A stretch of DNA of 64,000 bases from Alcanivorax nanhaiticus (GCF_000756665.1 NZ_ARXV01000002.1:62001-126000), one strand, 5' to 3'; counted from the first letter of the stretch, positions 34,280 through 44,415 are shown. Notes: generated by a model from the sequence alone, not told the origin. Numbers and translations: made by a program.

Positions 34280-34723
34280 ATGAAGAAAGCCTTTACCAGC
34301 GCAGCCTGCGCCATGATGCTGACTGGCTGCCTCGGTCAGAATGCGCTTTTCGACACCGTGCAGGACTGGAACGCCACCGCAACCAACAACAAGTTCGTAA
34401 ATCAGGGTATTTCCTTCATATTCTGGTGGGTACCGGTTTACGGTCTGAGCCTGTTGGGTGACATCATCATTTTCAACTCCATCGAGTTCTGGACCGGCAC
34501 CAACCCGATCAGCAAAGAAGGCGCCAAAGTCGCCGGGAGCACCGAAACCGTTACCGACGGCCTCGGTAACCAGGCTGAACTGACCTACAACGCCGACGGC
34601 TCCATCTCTGTACTGGCCACCAGCAACGGGGCCGAAGAACGCTACACCCTGATCAAGGAAGACGGCAAGGTCATCAAAATTCAGGATGATCAGCGCGAAG
34701 TGCTTGGCAGCATGCTGCTGTAA
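34280..34723 (+). CDS. DUF3332 lipoprotein-like protein
   Basis: A 147-residue exported protein. AACAMMLTGC gives a lipobox (Cys17). A hydrophobic segment follows (ISFIFWWVPVYGLSLLGDIIIF), then IEFWTGTNPIS and a beta-rich C-terminus (LTYNADGSISVLATSNGAEERYTL), as in DUF3332 proteins. AAGGAG precedes the ATG. Function unknown; it has its own short transcription unit. Confidence 0.8.
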   Translation: MKKAFTSAACAMMLTGCLGQNALFDTVQDWNATATNNKFVNQGISFIFWWVPVYGLSLLGDIIIFNSIEFWTGTNPISKEGAKVAGSTETVTDGLGNQAELTYNADGSISVLATSNGAEERYTLIKEDGKVIKIQDDQREVLGSMLL

Positions 34724-34732
34724 AAATCCAAG

Positions 34733-34833
34733 TTGCGGGTGAGGAGTTGCGAGTAACGAAGAACAAAAACCATCCTGGCCTCAGGGCTGAAGGTTTTGAA
34801 TTTCGAAACTCGCAACTCGAAACTCGCTTCTGA
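34733..34833. repeat. Imperfect inverted-repeat spacer, copy B
   Basis: The left arm (GCGGGTGAGGAGTTGCGAG) is mirrored by the right arm (CTCGCAACTCGAAACTCGC) around a centre with GGGCTGAAGG. It is similar in plan and in several words to copy A at 23091. It fills the gap between the DUF3332 and MocR genes. Confidence 0.6.
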
Positions 34834-34837
34834 CTAT

Positions 34838-36244
34838 TCACAACAGTCTCGAAAGCATGACCAGCGCTTGCTCGACCCGATTATCCCATTTCACTGCGCA
34901 ATTCATCCGCAAACAGTTTGAAAACTTTCCGGACGCTGAAAACAGCGCACCCGGCGCAAAACTCACCCCGGCCCTCAAGGCATCCTCCAGCAAATTGGTG
35001 GTATCCACATCCCCCGGCAGTTCTACCCATAACACGAAACCGCCTGCCGGCCGGCTGACCCGTGACTCGGCGGGGAACAGCTGGGTTACCCGTTCAGTCA
35101 TCCGCGCAACGCCGCGTACATGATCTGCGCAAAGCTGTCGTAGAAAATGGTCATAGCGACCCTTTTCCAGATAACGTGCCAACGCCAATTGGGCTGGCGT
35201 GTTAACCGAAACCGTATTGATAAACTGCAAGTATTCAGCACGTTCCTGTTGGCCGGACGGCGGCACCAACCACCCCACACGCATGCCCGCTGAGAGTGTT
35301 TTCGAGGAAGAGGAGCAGTAATACACCAGCCCTTTTCTATCCCAACTCTTTAACGGCCTGGGTCGAGGCCCGGACAAGGGAAGATCACCGTAGATATCAT
35401 CCTCTACCAGCGGCACCTTGTGCTTTTCCAGCAACGCCAGCAATGCCTGCTTGCGGGTATCAGAAAGGCACACCCCCAGCGGGTTGGAGAAATTGCTCAC
35501 CACGACACAGGCCGCCACATCCCAACGTTCCAGCGCCAATGTGAGTGCATCCAGAGAAATCCCCTGCTCTGGATCCGTGGGAATCTCCAATGCTTTCAAA
35601 CCAAGCGATTCAATCACCTGAAGCAATCCATAATAGGTAGGAGACTCGATGGCTACCGTATCGCCGGGTCGTGTAACCAGCTTCAAGGCAATGGATACCG
35701 ACTCCTGGCAACTATTCGTGATCAATACTTCTTCAGGAGTGACATCACATTGCAGGCCAGCTAACCGACGCGCAATCTGCGTTCTCAACTCCGGCGCACC
35801 AGGCGGGAATTCATAACCCACACAGCGTCGGCGCTCTTCGCGGAGCACTGAATGATAAACCCGCTCCATACTAGCCACCGGCATGAACTCAGGTGCAGGC
35901 ACCGCCGCACCCAAATTCACCACTCTGGGGTCTTTAACCGACTGCAGGATCTGCAGCACCCGCTCCTGACCAGTAATCCGCCTTGGCTTGCGGCTGACAC
36001 GGGCCACCCTCGGTGGTTCTCTTACCAGAGCCGGTTGGCGCACGTAGTACCCAGAGCGGGGACGCGCTTCCAGTACCCCTCGCTGCTCCAGTTCCCGGCA
36101 GGCATTCACCGCGGTAGAAACACTCACCCCATGCTGCTCACTCAGCAAGCGCACTCCCGGTAAACGGCTTCCCACTGGATAAACCTGATCGCGAATCAGC
36201 CCCTGGAGACGATCAGCAAGATTCTGGTAAAGCGTCATTCCCAC
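34838..36244 (-). CDS. MocR-type GntR regulator/aminotransferase fusion
   Basis: A 468-residue MocR protein. An N-terminal GntR winged helix (QNLADRLQGLIRDQVYPVGSRLPGVRLLSEQHGVS, about 5-75) is fused to a fold-I aminotransferase-like domain. The PLP lysine is in SSSKTLSAGMRVGWL and the Asp/Tyr pocket in PLVEDDIYGDL. It is divergent from a LysE/RhtB amino-acid exporter, 148 bp away, a common pairing in which the MocR protein senses an amino compound via PLP and controls export. Confidence 0.9.
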   Translation of the reverse strand: MGMTLYQNLADRLQGLIRDQVYPVGSRLPGVRLLSEQHGVSVSTAVNACRELEQRGVLEARPRSGYYVRQPALVREPPRVARVSRKPRRITGQERVLQILQSVKDPRVVNLGAAVPAPEFMPVASMERVYHSVLREERRRCVGYEFPPGAPELRTQIARRLAGLQCDVTPEEVLITNSCQESVSIALKLVTRPGDTVAIESPTYYGLLQVIESLGLKALEIPTDPEQGISLDALTLALERWDVAACVVVSNFSNPLGVCLSDTRKQALLALLEKHKVPLVEDDIYGDLPLSGPRPRPLKSWDRKGLVYYCSSSSKTLSAGMRVGWLVPPSGQQERAEYLQFINTVSVNTPAQLALARYLEKGRYDHFLRQLCADHVRGVARMTERVTQLFPAESRVSRPAGGFVLWVELPGDVDTTNLLEDALRAGVSFAPGALFSASGKFSNCLRMNCAVKWDNRVEQALVMLSRLL

Positions 36245-36392
36245 CTCAACAGTACAGTTGTTGAAAATCAGGGCAGCACAGATTTACTCAATCCCAATCT
36301 GTACCGCTCCAAATTCATTTTCTTATATCTGTAATGATCAGTACTGTCCACCTACTCTTGTTGCTCCCCTTGCGATTTCAAGGATGCGCAAC

Positions 36393-37106
36393 ATGACAAC
36401 GGAACAACTTCTCCCATTACTCGGTTTCGTAACCGTAATGACCGCTACCCCAGGCCCCAACAACCTGATGCTGATGGCCTCCGGGGCCAATGCGGGATTC
36501 CGTCGCTCGTTGCCACATATCTTCGGGATTGCCGTTGGCTGTCAGATCATTTTGCTGTGTGTTGCCCTGGGCCTTGGGCAACTGCTTACCCAATGGCCCG
36601 GAGCACTGGATTTGCTTCGGGTGGTGGGGGCGCTTTACCTGCTCTATCTGGCCTGGCAACTGGTGCGCAGCAACCCCGTACAGAGTACAGCGACCCAGAC
36701 CAAGCCCTTCACCTTTACGCAGGCAGCACTGTTTCAATGGGTCAACCCGAAAGCCTGGATGATGATCCTTACCGGGGTCGCCACCTTCACCAATCCACAG
36801 GATTTCACCATCAGTGTGGCCATTGTGGCAGGCGCTTTTCTGATGATCGGCCTCCCGCTGATCAGCAGCTGGAGTTTGTTTGGCGCGATACTTAAAAACT
36901 GGCTCACACAAGGGCAACGACTACGCACCTTCAATCGCATCATGGCGTCACTGCTGGTTGCCTCCCTGATACCCACATTCGGTCTTCAGGCCAGTGAAGA
37001 CCCACACGCCGCGCAGGAACCCGTGGCGCAAACACAATCGCCACCGCAACAACCCGCGACGCCTCCACCCGGGCAACGGGAACCCTGGTGGCTGAGCGTG
37101 ATGTGA
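36393..37106 (+). CDS. LysE/RhtB-family amino-acid exporter
   Basis: A 237-residue membrane exporter with about six helices. The N-terminal family motif TPGPNNLMLMASGANAGFRRSLPHIFGIAVG and the middle QWVNPKAWMM are clear. The C-terminus adds a proline- and glutamine-rich tail (AQTQSPPQQPATPPPG) that is unusual for the family. AAGGA precedes ATG 36393. It is divergent from the MocR gene that probably controls it. The amino acid is unknown. Confidence 0.88.
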   Translation: MTTEQLLPLLGFVTVMTATPGPNNLMLMASGANAGFRRSLPHIFGIAVGCQIILLCVALGLGQLLTQWPGALDLLRVVGALYLLYLAWQLVRSNPVQSTATQTKPFTFTQAALFQWVNPKAWMMILTGVATFTNPQDFTISVAIVAGAFLMIGLPLISSWSLFGAILKNWLTQGQRLRTFNRIMASLLVASLIPTFGLQASEDPHAAQEPVAQTQSPPQQPATPPPGQREPWWLSVM

Positions 37107-37211
37107 ACGGACATTTTTGCTGATCTGGGCACCCCCATTGTGGTGTCCAGTGCCGTTCTCCCTTAGGCTAGTTCCTTTCGCATAACGACATATTTGTGCC
37201 AAGGACGACCC

Positions 37212-39683
37212 ATGCAAAACGGGCTGATGGTGCTGCACAGCAACCGTCTGGAAACTCTGACAGAACTGGTGGCCGACTGGTTAAAACGCCAGCCTCTTGC
37301 CCCACTGGAAACAGAAACCTTTCTGGTGCAGTCCAATGGCATGGCGCAGTGGCTGAAGCTGGAATTAGCCGATGCTCTGGGAATCAGCGCAGGGTTCCGT
37401 TTCCAGATGCCTGCCCGCTTTCTGTGGAGCGCTTACCGAACTGTACTTGGCGAAAAGCAAGTACCACGCACTTCCCCATTCGACAAATCCCGCCTGTTGT
37501 GGCGTCTGTACCGACTGCTCCCCACCTTGCTGGACAAGGAACATTTCGGCCCGCTGCAGCACTTTCTGCAAGACGACAATGATAGCCGCAAGCGCCACCA
37601 GCTAGCCGAACGACTGGCTGATCTGTATGACGCCTACCAGGTCTATCGCGCTGACTGGCTAGACGATTGGCAAAACGGTGATGACCGTCTGCGCAAAAGC
37701 CAAGACCTCGACGTTTTTGATGACTTCCCCACCAGCCAGTTGTGGCAGGCGTATCTATGGCGAGCGTTGCTGGCAGATATTGCCAACGATGAAACCCGGC
37801 TCAGCCGCAGCAGTATTCACAATGCGTTTGTTGAAAAGCTGAACAACGGCGACAGCATCAGTGGGTTACCCCGGCGATTGATCATTTTTGGTATCAGTGC
37901 CCTGCCCCAACAAGCCCTGGAAGCTATCGCCGCACTGAGCAAGCATAGCCAGATACTGATGCTGGTACAGAACCCTTGCCAACATTACTGGGCCGACATC
38001 GTCGAAGACCGACACCTTCTCAAGCGACAACTGGATGGCCGCAAACGCCATCTGGATGCACTACCCGAAAATCGTGTGAACCCGCTGCTGGCCGCCTGGG
38101 GCAAACAGGGCCGTGACTTTATTGGCCTGCTCTACGATCACGACGACCCGGAAAGTTACCGCAGTGCCTTTCAGAATCAGATTGATCTGTTCACAGACCA
38201 GGCGCCCTCCACTCTGCTGCAACAATTACAGCAGGACATTCTGGATCTGGAACCACTGCCAGCCGGGGAACAACGACCGGTGTTGATCGCTGATGACTCT
38301 TTGCGTTTTCGCATCGGCCACAGTACCCAGCGCGAAGTTGAAATATTACAAGACGCCCTGCTGGAAAAATTCACTCAGGATCCCGGCTTGCAACCCCGCG
38401 ACGTGATCGTCATGGTGCCGGATATCGAAACCTACGCACCTTACATTGATGCGGTGTTCGGTCGCCTGGAGCGCAGCGATCCCCGCTACCTGCCCTATAC
38501 CCTCAGCGACCGCAGTGCGGGTGCCGCCTCACCTCTGGCACAAGCAGTACAAACGCTGCTACACCTGCCCCATTGGCGTTTTACAGCCAGCGATATTCTC
38601 GACCTGCTTGATGTGCCCGCCCTGCGCTACCGCTTTGGTATTCATGAAAGTGATCTTCCCCAGCTGGCCCGCTGGATCGAACAAGCCCGCATCCGCTGGG
38701 GCCTCAACAGCCAGCAGCGTAGCAGCCTGGATGTACCGGGGTTTGAACAGAACAGTTGGGCCTTCGGGCTCAAGCGAATGCTGGCCGGTTATCTGATGGG
38801 CGACGGCCCGGCGTGGAAAAATATTCAGCCACTGGATGAAGTCGCCGGTCTTGGCGCGGAATTGGCTGGTCGGCTATCGCAACTGCTCGGCACTCTCGAG
38901 CAGCACTGGCACGCCAGCCATAGTGATGCCACGCCCAGCCAGTGGCAGCAGCGTTTTATTGCCTTGCTTGACGACCTCTTTGCGCCGCAAAGTGAAGAAG
39001 ACCTGGCCCTGGATGCCAATCTTCGCGATGCATTAAACGACTGGTTGGCCGCCTGTGATCAGGCGGATTTTGCCGACCGGCTGCCGCTTACCGTGGCCCG
39101 CCGCCCACTGCTGGATGCCCTTAACGCCGAGAGCCTGTCGCAACGTTTCATGGCCGGGCGCATCAACTTCTGTACCCTGATGCCCATGCGCGCCATTCCG
39201 TTTCGCCATGTGTGCCTGCTGGGCATGAAAGATGGAGACTACCCCCGCCAGCAGCAGCCCATGGATTTTGATCTGATGCGACTGTGGGGACCCGCCGATC
39301 CGGCGCAGCCCGATGGCAAAAAGATAAAAACCGCCCGACCGGGAGATCGATCACGCCGGGATGATGACCGCTACCTGTTTCTGGAAGCGCTGCTCAGCGC
39401 CCGCGACAGCCTTTATATCAGCTGGACTGGCCGCAACGTGCGCGACAACAGTGAGCGCCCCCCATCCGTGCTGGTGGCGCAACTGCGCGATCACATCAAT
39501 CAGCGCTGGCGAACGGAACAGGGTGAAGCGGTAGACGCCCTGACCCTGGCGCACCCATTACAGCCATTCAGTGCCCACTATTTTGACGCCAGCAACACCT
39601 CTCTCGATACCTACGCGAATGAGTGGCGGGCGCTGCTGAGAAAACGTCCCCCCTGCCCCCCATGGAGCAGAATGAGCCGCTAA
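37212..39683 (+). CDS. recC: RecC, N-terminal part (frameshifted gene)
   Basis: RecC recognises Chi and bridges RecB and RecD in the RecBCD nuclease/helicase. This 823-residue frame covers the N-terminal and central region: FLVQSNGMAQWLKLELA near 40 and the RINFCTLMPMRAIPFRHVCLLGMKDGDYPR block near 655, both diagnostic. The frame then runs into a C6 tract at 39648-39653 and ends after a short out-of-frame tail. The rest of RecC continues one frame earlier in the next entry. Together they would encode about 1138 residues, close to the E. coli length. ATG 37212 is preferred. A one-base loss in the C tract (C7 to C6) explains the break. Confidence 0.9.
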   Translation: MQNGLMVLHSNRLETLTELVADWLKRQPLAPLETETFLVQSNGMAQWLKLELADALGISAGFRFQMPARFLWSAYRTVLGEKQVPRTSPFDKSRLLWRLYRLLPTLLDKEHFGPLQHFLQDDNDSRKRHQLAERLADLYDAYQVYRADWLDDWQNGDDRLRKSQDLDVFDDFPTSQLWQAYLWRALLADIANDETRLSRSSIHNAFVEKLNNGDSISGLPRRLIIFGISALPQQALEAIAALSKHSQILMLVQNPCQHYWADIVEDRHLLKRQLDGRKRHLDALPENRVNPLLAAWGKQGRDFIGLLYDHDDPESYRSAFQNQIDLFTDQAPSTLLQQLQQDILDLEPLPAGEQRPVLIADDSLRFRIGHSTQREVEILQDALLEKFTQDPGLQPRDVIVMVPDIETYAPYIDAVFGRLERSDPRYLPYTLSDRSAGAASPLAQAVQTLLHLPHWRFTASDILDLLDVPALRYRFGIHESDLPQLARWIEQARIRWGLNSQQRSSLDVPGFEQNSWAFGLKRMLAGYLMGDGPAWKNIQPLDEVAGLGAELAGRLSQLLGTLEQHWHASHSDATPSQWQQRFIALLDDLFAPQSEEDLALDANLRDALNDWLAACDQADFADRLPLTVARRPLLDALNAESLSQRFMAGRINFCTLMPMRAIPFRHVCLLGMKDGDYPRQQQPMDFDLMRLWGPADPAQPDGKKIKTARPGDRSRRDDDRYLFLEALLSARDSLYISWTGRNVRDNSERPPSVLVAQLRDHINQRWRTEQGEAVDALTLAHPLQPFSAHYFDASNTSLDTYANEWRALLRKRPPCPPWSRMSR

Positions 39684-40627
39684 ATTGCGCTGCGCTGGGC
39701 CGTTTTCTCAAACAACCCGTGGCGCATTTTTTCCAACAACGGCTCAAGGCCAACCTGAAACTGGAGCAGCACTCGCTGGACGACAGCGAGCCCTTCGCGG
39801 TGGACAACGGCCTGCTACGCTATCAACTGCAAGACGAACTACTCAGCGCCGCCCTTCAGGCCGGCCCTGAGCTGGCGCTGGATGCCATGCAGCACAGCCT
39901 GGATCAACAAACCCGCAGCGGCGAATTGCCCCTGGCACCCTTCACAGACGGCAGCCGCCACAGTCTGCTCAGCCCATTACGCGAACCCTTACAGCAATAC
40001 TTTGCCTTGCTGGAACAAAGCGGCGCGCCACAACCACAACAGGAAATCCGTCTCACCCTTGGCGAGCTGCAACTGGAAGACTGGCTTACCGATCTACGCG
40101 GCCCCGCCGGCAAACATCAACGGCTGGTGCTGCATACCGGCAAGCTCAAGGACCGTTTCGACAAACTCTGCCAGGACTGGGTACTGCACCTGGCTGCCTG
40201 CGCCAGTGGCATCGCCATCACCACCCACATTCAGGGCCAGGATGGACGCTTCACCTTGCCTGCCATTAATCGTAACGCCGCACAACAGCAGCTGGAACAA
40301 CTGGCCCATGGCTGGCAACAGGCACTTTGCGAACCCTTGCCGATAGCCTGTGCCACCGCCTTCGCCTGGCTGAAAGGCAAAGACAAAAGCAAAGGGGAGC
40401 AAGAAGAACAACGCGGCGAAAGCGAAGCCCGCAAGGTGTTTGAATCCGGTTTCAGCCACACCGGCGAACAGGAAAAAGAACCTGCGCTATGCCGCGCCTG
40501 GCACGATTTCGACGCGATGCTCACCCCCACCCATAACGACACCAGCGCCTTCGCCTACTGGATCGAACAACTTTATGCGCCTCTCTATACCCACGCGGAC
40601 TGGTCGGCATCGGGAGAAGACGCATGA
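39623..40627 (+). CDS. recC: RecC, C-terminal part (after frameshift)
   Basis: The continuing C-terminal third of RecC in the other frame. The genuine sequence begins at LPPMEQNEPLNCAALGRFLKQPVAHFFQQRL, typical of the RecC nuclease-like C-terminal domain; the first 10 or so residues from the GTG at 39623 are only frame overlap. It ends in an ATGA overlap with recB, so translational coupling is kept. As read, RecC would be truncated and RecBCD probably impaired, unless this is a sequencing error or a phase-variable tract. Confidence 0.85.
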   Translation: MAGAAEKTSPLPPMEQNEPLNCAALGRFLKQPVAHFFQQRLKANLKLEQHSLDDSEPFAVDNGLLRYQLQDELLSAALQAGPELALDAMQHSLDQQTRSGELPLAPFTDGSRHSLLSPLREPLQQYFALLEQSGAPQPQQEIRLTLGELQLEDWLTDLRGPAGKHQRLVLHTGKLKDRFDKLCQDWVLHLAACASGIAITTHIQGQDGRFTLPAINRNAAQQQLEQLAHGWQQALCEPLPIACATAFAWLKGKDKSKGEQEEQRGESEARKVFESGFSHTGEQEKEPALCRAWHDFDAMLTPTHNDTSAFAYWIEQLYAPLYTHADWSASGEDA

Positions 40628-43600
40628 GCCAAACCGTAGCTGAGCAGCGCCCATTACCAATCACCTTCCCACTGCATGGCACCCGCCTGATCGAGGCCAG
40701 TGCCGGTACCGGCAAGACCTTTACTCTTGCTGCGCTCTATCTGCGCCTGGTGTTGGGCCATGGCGACGACAACGGGTTCTCCCGCCCGCTACTGCCTCCG
40801 GAAATTCTGGTGGTGACCTTTACCGAAGCGGCCACCGAAGAACTCCGTGAACGGATTCGTGACCGGCTGGCGGAAGCGGCGCGTATCTTCAGCAGTCCCC
40901 ACGCCATGGCCAGCGATCCGGTACTGGCAGAACTGCTGACCGACTACGCAGACCCTGAACAGCGCGCTCATTGTGGCCAGCGCCTGGATGCCGCCGCACA
41001 GTGGATGGATGAAGCGGCCATCTACACCATCCATGGTTTCTGCAACCGCATGCTCAAACAGCACGCGTTCGATTCCGGCAGCCTGTTCAGCCTGGAATTG
41101 CAGGAAGATGCCAGTGATGAACAACAACTGGCCGCCCGCGACTACTGGCGCAACATCATCGCCAAATTCCCAGCCAGCGCCGCGCAGGCCCTGCAAGCGG
41201 AAGGACTGAACAGCCCGGACACACTCCTCAATGAAGCCCGGCCGCTGTTTGGCTTGCGCGAAGCGGATCCGAATGCGATACCGGAAAGTGTGACCGCCTG
41301 GCTGGCTGCTACCGGCCCGCTACAGGAAAACGACCAGCAAGCCCGTGCCACTCTGGCCAACGAACTGCCGAATTTTCTGGACTGGATCAACACCGCCAGC
41401 ACAGAGAAATGGCTGAACGGTAACAGCTATCGCACCGCCAGCCTGCCGGCCATGAAACAGACCCTGAAGCGTTACGCCAACGGTGAACAGCTCAAGGGCA
41501 AGGATTACGACACTCTTGCGCGCTTCGCCCACAGCGGCATGAAGCTGACCAAGAAAGGACAGGAACACCGCCCGGGTTTTGCTTGCTGCGATGCACTGGA
41601 TCTGATGCTGGAAAGCCGCGCCCAAACCCAGCTGCCGCGCACCGACCTGCTGGCCCACACCGCCGCCTGGATTGATCAGCGAGTCGATCGCATGCGCCGC
41701 CAGTCGGCGACCATGGGCTTCGATGATATGCTCAGCCGCCTGCACGACGCCTTGCAAGGCAGCAACGGTGAGCGGCTTGCCCAGGTGATTCGCGAACAGT
41801 TCCCGGTGGCGCTGATCGACGAATTCCAGGATACCGATCCCACCCAGTACGGTATTTTTTCAGCGCTCTATCAAGGACAAACGCAGACCGGCTGGTTCAT
41901 GATTGGCGACCCCAAGCAGGCCATCTATGCTTTCCGTGGTGCTGATGTCTTCACCTATCTGAAAGCGCGTCGTGCCACCGAGGGCAACCACTACACACTG
42001 GACACCAACTTCCGCTCCACCGCTGCCATGGTGGACGCGGTGAACCACCTGTTCGGCTACAGCCAGAAGCAGTTTGGCGATGTCTTCATGATGCAGGACG
42101 CCATTCCGTTCGAGGCGGTAAAGGCTAACGGCCGCAGCGATATTCTACTCATCGACGACCAGGAAACCGCCGGCGTCACCCTGTGGGTGGATGAACGCGA
42201 TGCTCCGATCAGCGCCGGACACTACCGGGACGAGCAGGCGGCCCGCTGCGCCAGCGAAATCGCCCATCTATTAAACGGTGCCGAGCAAGGGGTAACCGGT
42301 TTCCGCAAGAACGATAGCTTCCGCCCCCTGCACCCCAATGACATCGCCATCCTGGTACGCGACCGCACCGAAGCCAAAGCCATCCGCGATGCCCTCATGG
42401 AACGCGGCGTACGCAGTGTCTATCTCTCCGATCAGGACTCCGTGTTTGCCCAACCAGAAGCCAGCGACCTGTTGCTGATTCTTCATGCCTGCGCGCAACC
42501 GGAATCGGATCGCAAGGTACGCAGTGCGTTGGCCTGCGTAGCACTGGAACAACCCTACACGGAACTGGATGCACTCAATCAGGATGAAGTGCGCTGGGAA
42601 GCCATGGTGGAACAGTTCCACGGTTACCGGCAGCAATGGCAGCAGCAAGGCGTACTGCCCATGCTGCGCAGCCTGCTGCTGGACTTCCAGGTACCCGCCC
42701 GCCTCAGCCAGAGTCTAGACGGCGAACGCTCACTCACCAATCTGCTGCATCTGGCGGAATTGCTTCAGCAAGCGGCCACCCAGCTGGATGGCGAACAGGC
42801 TCTGATCCGCTATCTGGAAGATACCGTGGCGGAGCCTGGCAGCAGCGGCAAGGAAAGCATCCTGCGACTGGAAAGTGACGATGATCGCGTCAAGGTCATC
42901 ACCATCCACAAGTCCAAAGGGCTGGAATATCCGCTGGTGTATCTGCCTTTTATTTGCAGTTTTCGACCTGCAGAAAAAAGTAATCCGCCACTTCGCTATC
43001 ACGACAACGATCACTTGCAGGTCAGCCTGGAACCGGATGACAACGTGGAGTTCATGGCCGACCAGGAACGCCTGGCCGAAGACCTGCGCCTGCTATATGT
43101 TGCGCTGACCCGAGCCTGCCACACCTGCACGCTGGGCATCGCACCTTACATCAAGGGCCGCGGCAAGCAGAACCAGCTGGAACGCAGCGCCATCGGCCGT
43201 CTGCTGTTCGGCGGCCCAGTGGCTAACAACGAACTGATGAGCAAACTGCAGCCGGCGGCCAACACGGCTGTGACCATTATGGCTGCGCCCGACAGTAGTG
43301 ACGAACACTACCAGCCAAACAGCGATGTCATCAGCCTGTGTGAACCGCGTATTCCCAAGGTTCGCCAGCGTGAGCCCTGGTGGATTGCCAGCTATTCCGC
43401 GCTTAAACAAGTGAAAGAGACCCTGGCACCCGCTGATCCACGCGGCGACCAACTGGCAGAACATCAGGACGAAGAAGCCGATAACGAACAGGAACCTCGT
43501 CCGGGCACGATCCATGCTTTTCCCCGAGGTGCCGCCCCCGGAACCTTGCTGCATGATTTTCTGGAAGCCGCTGCCAACCCCGGTTTTTCAGCCACGCAGG

Positions 43601-44229
43601 AAGACCCGGCAGAGTTTGAGAAAATGCTGGAAGAAAAACTGCAAGCGCGGGGCTGGCAAGAACATGAAGGGGTGATCAAACAATGGTGGAAGCAAACCCT
43701 TTCCACCGCCCTGCCACTGGCCAACAGCTCGGTCGCGCTATGCGATATGGAAAGCTGCATCCCGGAACTGGAATTTATGCTGCCAGCCCAGCAAGTCAAC
43801 GTGGCTGACATGGATACCTTGATCCGTGAGCATGTACATCCCAAACAACACCGACCGCACCTGGAAGCCGACACCCTCAATGGCATGCTCAAGGGCTTTA
43901 TCGATCTGGTGTTCGAACACCACGGCAAATATTACGTGCTGGATTACAAGTCCAACTGGCTGGGTGTAGACAATAATGCTTACACCAGTGAGGCCATGAC
44001 CAACGCCGTGCTGGAGAAGCGCTACGAGGTACAGTACGTGCTCTACCTGCTGGCCCTGCACCGCCTGTTGAAAAGCCGACTGCCCGATTATGACCCGGAG
44101 CAGCATTTGGGCGGCGCGGTATATGTATTCCTGCGCGGCCTGCAAGGCCCAGCCACCGGCACAGTGTTTGATCGCCCGGCAACTGCCCTGATTGAAACGC
44201 TGGATGAGATGTTTGGGGGTGAGAAATGA
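40624..44229 (+). CDS. recB: RecB, exodeoxyribonuclease V beta subunit
   Basis: RecB is the 3'-5' helicase and nuclease of RecBCD. At 1201 residues it has normal length. Walker A EASAGTGKTF is near residue 30, the helicase motif VALIDEFQDTDPTQYG near 400 and the fifth motif VITIHKSKGLEYP near 760. The C-terminal nuclease has IDLVFEHHGKYYVLDYKSNWLG with the Asp-x-Lys catalytic residues. It overlaps recC by 4 bp, and recD follows after a 186-bp repeat-bearing gap. Confidence 0.96.
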   Translation: MSQTVAEQRPLPITFPLHGTRLIEASAGTGKTFTLAALYLRLVLGHGDDNGFSRPLLPPEILVVTFTEAATEELRERIRDRLAEAARIFSSPHAMASDPVLAELLTDYADPEQRAHCGQRLDAAAQWMDEAAIYTIHGFCNRMLKQHAFDSGSLFSLELQEDASDEQQLAARDYWRNIIAKFPASAAQALQAEGLNSPDTLLNEARPLFGLREADPNAIPESVTAWLAATGPLQENDQQARATLANELPNFLDWINTASTEKWLNGNSYRTASLPAMKQTLKRYANGEQLKGKDYDTLARFAHSGMKLTKKGQEHRPGFACCDALDLMLESRAQTQLPRTDLLAHTAAWIDQRVDRMRRQSATMGFDDMLSRLHDALQGSNGERLAQVIREQFPVALIDEFQDTDPTQYGIFSALYQGQTQTGWFMIGDPKQAIYAFRGADVFTYLKARRATEGNHYTLDTNFRSTAAMVDAVNHLFGYSQKQFGDVFMMQDAIPFEAVKANGRSDILLIDDQETAGVTLWVDERDAPISAGHYRDEQAARCASEIAHLLNGAEQGVTGFRKNDSFRPLHPNDIAILVRDRTEAKAIRDALMERGVRSVYLSDQDSVFAQPEASDLLLILHACAQPESDRKVRSALACVALEQPYTELDALNQDEVRWEAMVEQFHGYRQQWQQQGVLPMLRSLLLDFQVPARLSQSLDGERSLTNLLHLAELLQQAATQLDGEQALIRYLEDTVAEPGSSGKESILRLESDDDRVKVITIHKSKGLEYPLVYLPFICSFRPAEKSNPPLRYHDNDHLQVSLEPDDNVEFMADQERLAEDLRLLYVALTRACHTCTLGIAPYIKGRGKQNQLERSAIGRLLFGGPVANNELMSKLQPAANTAVTIMAAPDSSDEHYQPNSDVISLCEPRIPKVRQREPWWIASYSALKQVKETLAPADPRGDQLAEHQDEEADNEQEPRPGTIHAFPRGAAPGTLLHDFLEAAANPGFSATQEDPAEFEKMLEEKLQARGWQEHEGVIKQWWKQTLSTALPLANSSVALCDMESCIPELEFMLPAQQVNVADMDTLIREHVHPKQHRPHLEADTLNGMLKGFIDLVFEHHGKYYVLDYKSNWLGVDNNAYTSEAMTNAVLEKRYEVQYVLYLLALHRLLKSRLPDYDPEQHLGGAVYVFLRGLQGPATGTVFDRPATALIETLDEMFGGEK

Positions 44230-44403
44230 GCTACGAGCTACGAGCTTCTAGCCGCGAGGCGCGAGACGGGAAACCGTTTCCGAAAGTGCCCTGCCCACGT
44301 ACTTACGCAACACCAATGAGACAATACAGCTTTCCTGAACGTCACTTTTTTTTCAGATTTTCATCTGGCAGCTCGAAGCTAGTGGCTCGTAGCTGCTCTT
44401 TCC
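44230..44403. repeat. Inverted-repeat spacer between recB and recD, copy C
   Basis: GAGCTACGAG appears in tandem at the left end (GAGCTACGAGCTACGAGC), and the right end carries its imperfect complement (GCTCGAAGC and GGCTCGTAGCTGCTC). The middle is unrelated sequence with a T8 run. It resembles copies A and B in plan. It separates recD from recB, which are usually adjacent or overlapping. Confidence 0.65.
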
Positions 44404-44415
44404 CGAGGGCCTGCC

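Noticed and set aside
39641-39660. Programmed -1 frameshift in recC
   Set aside because: The zero-frame codons CCC CCC are preceded by T, which does not allow good re-pairing after a -1 slip, and no downstream stimulatory structure was recognised; a missing base is simpler.
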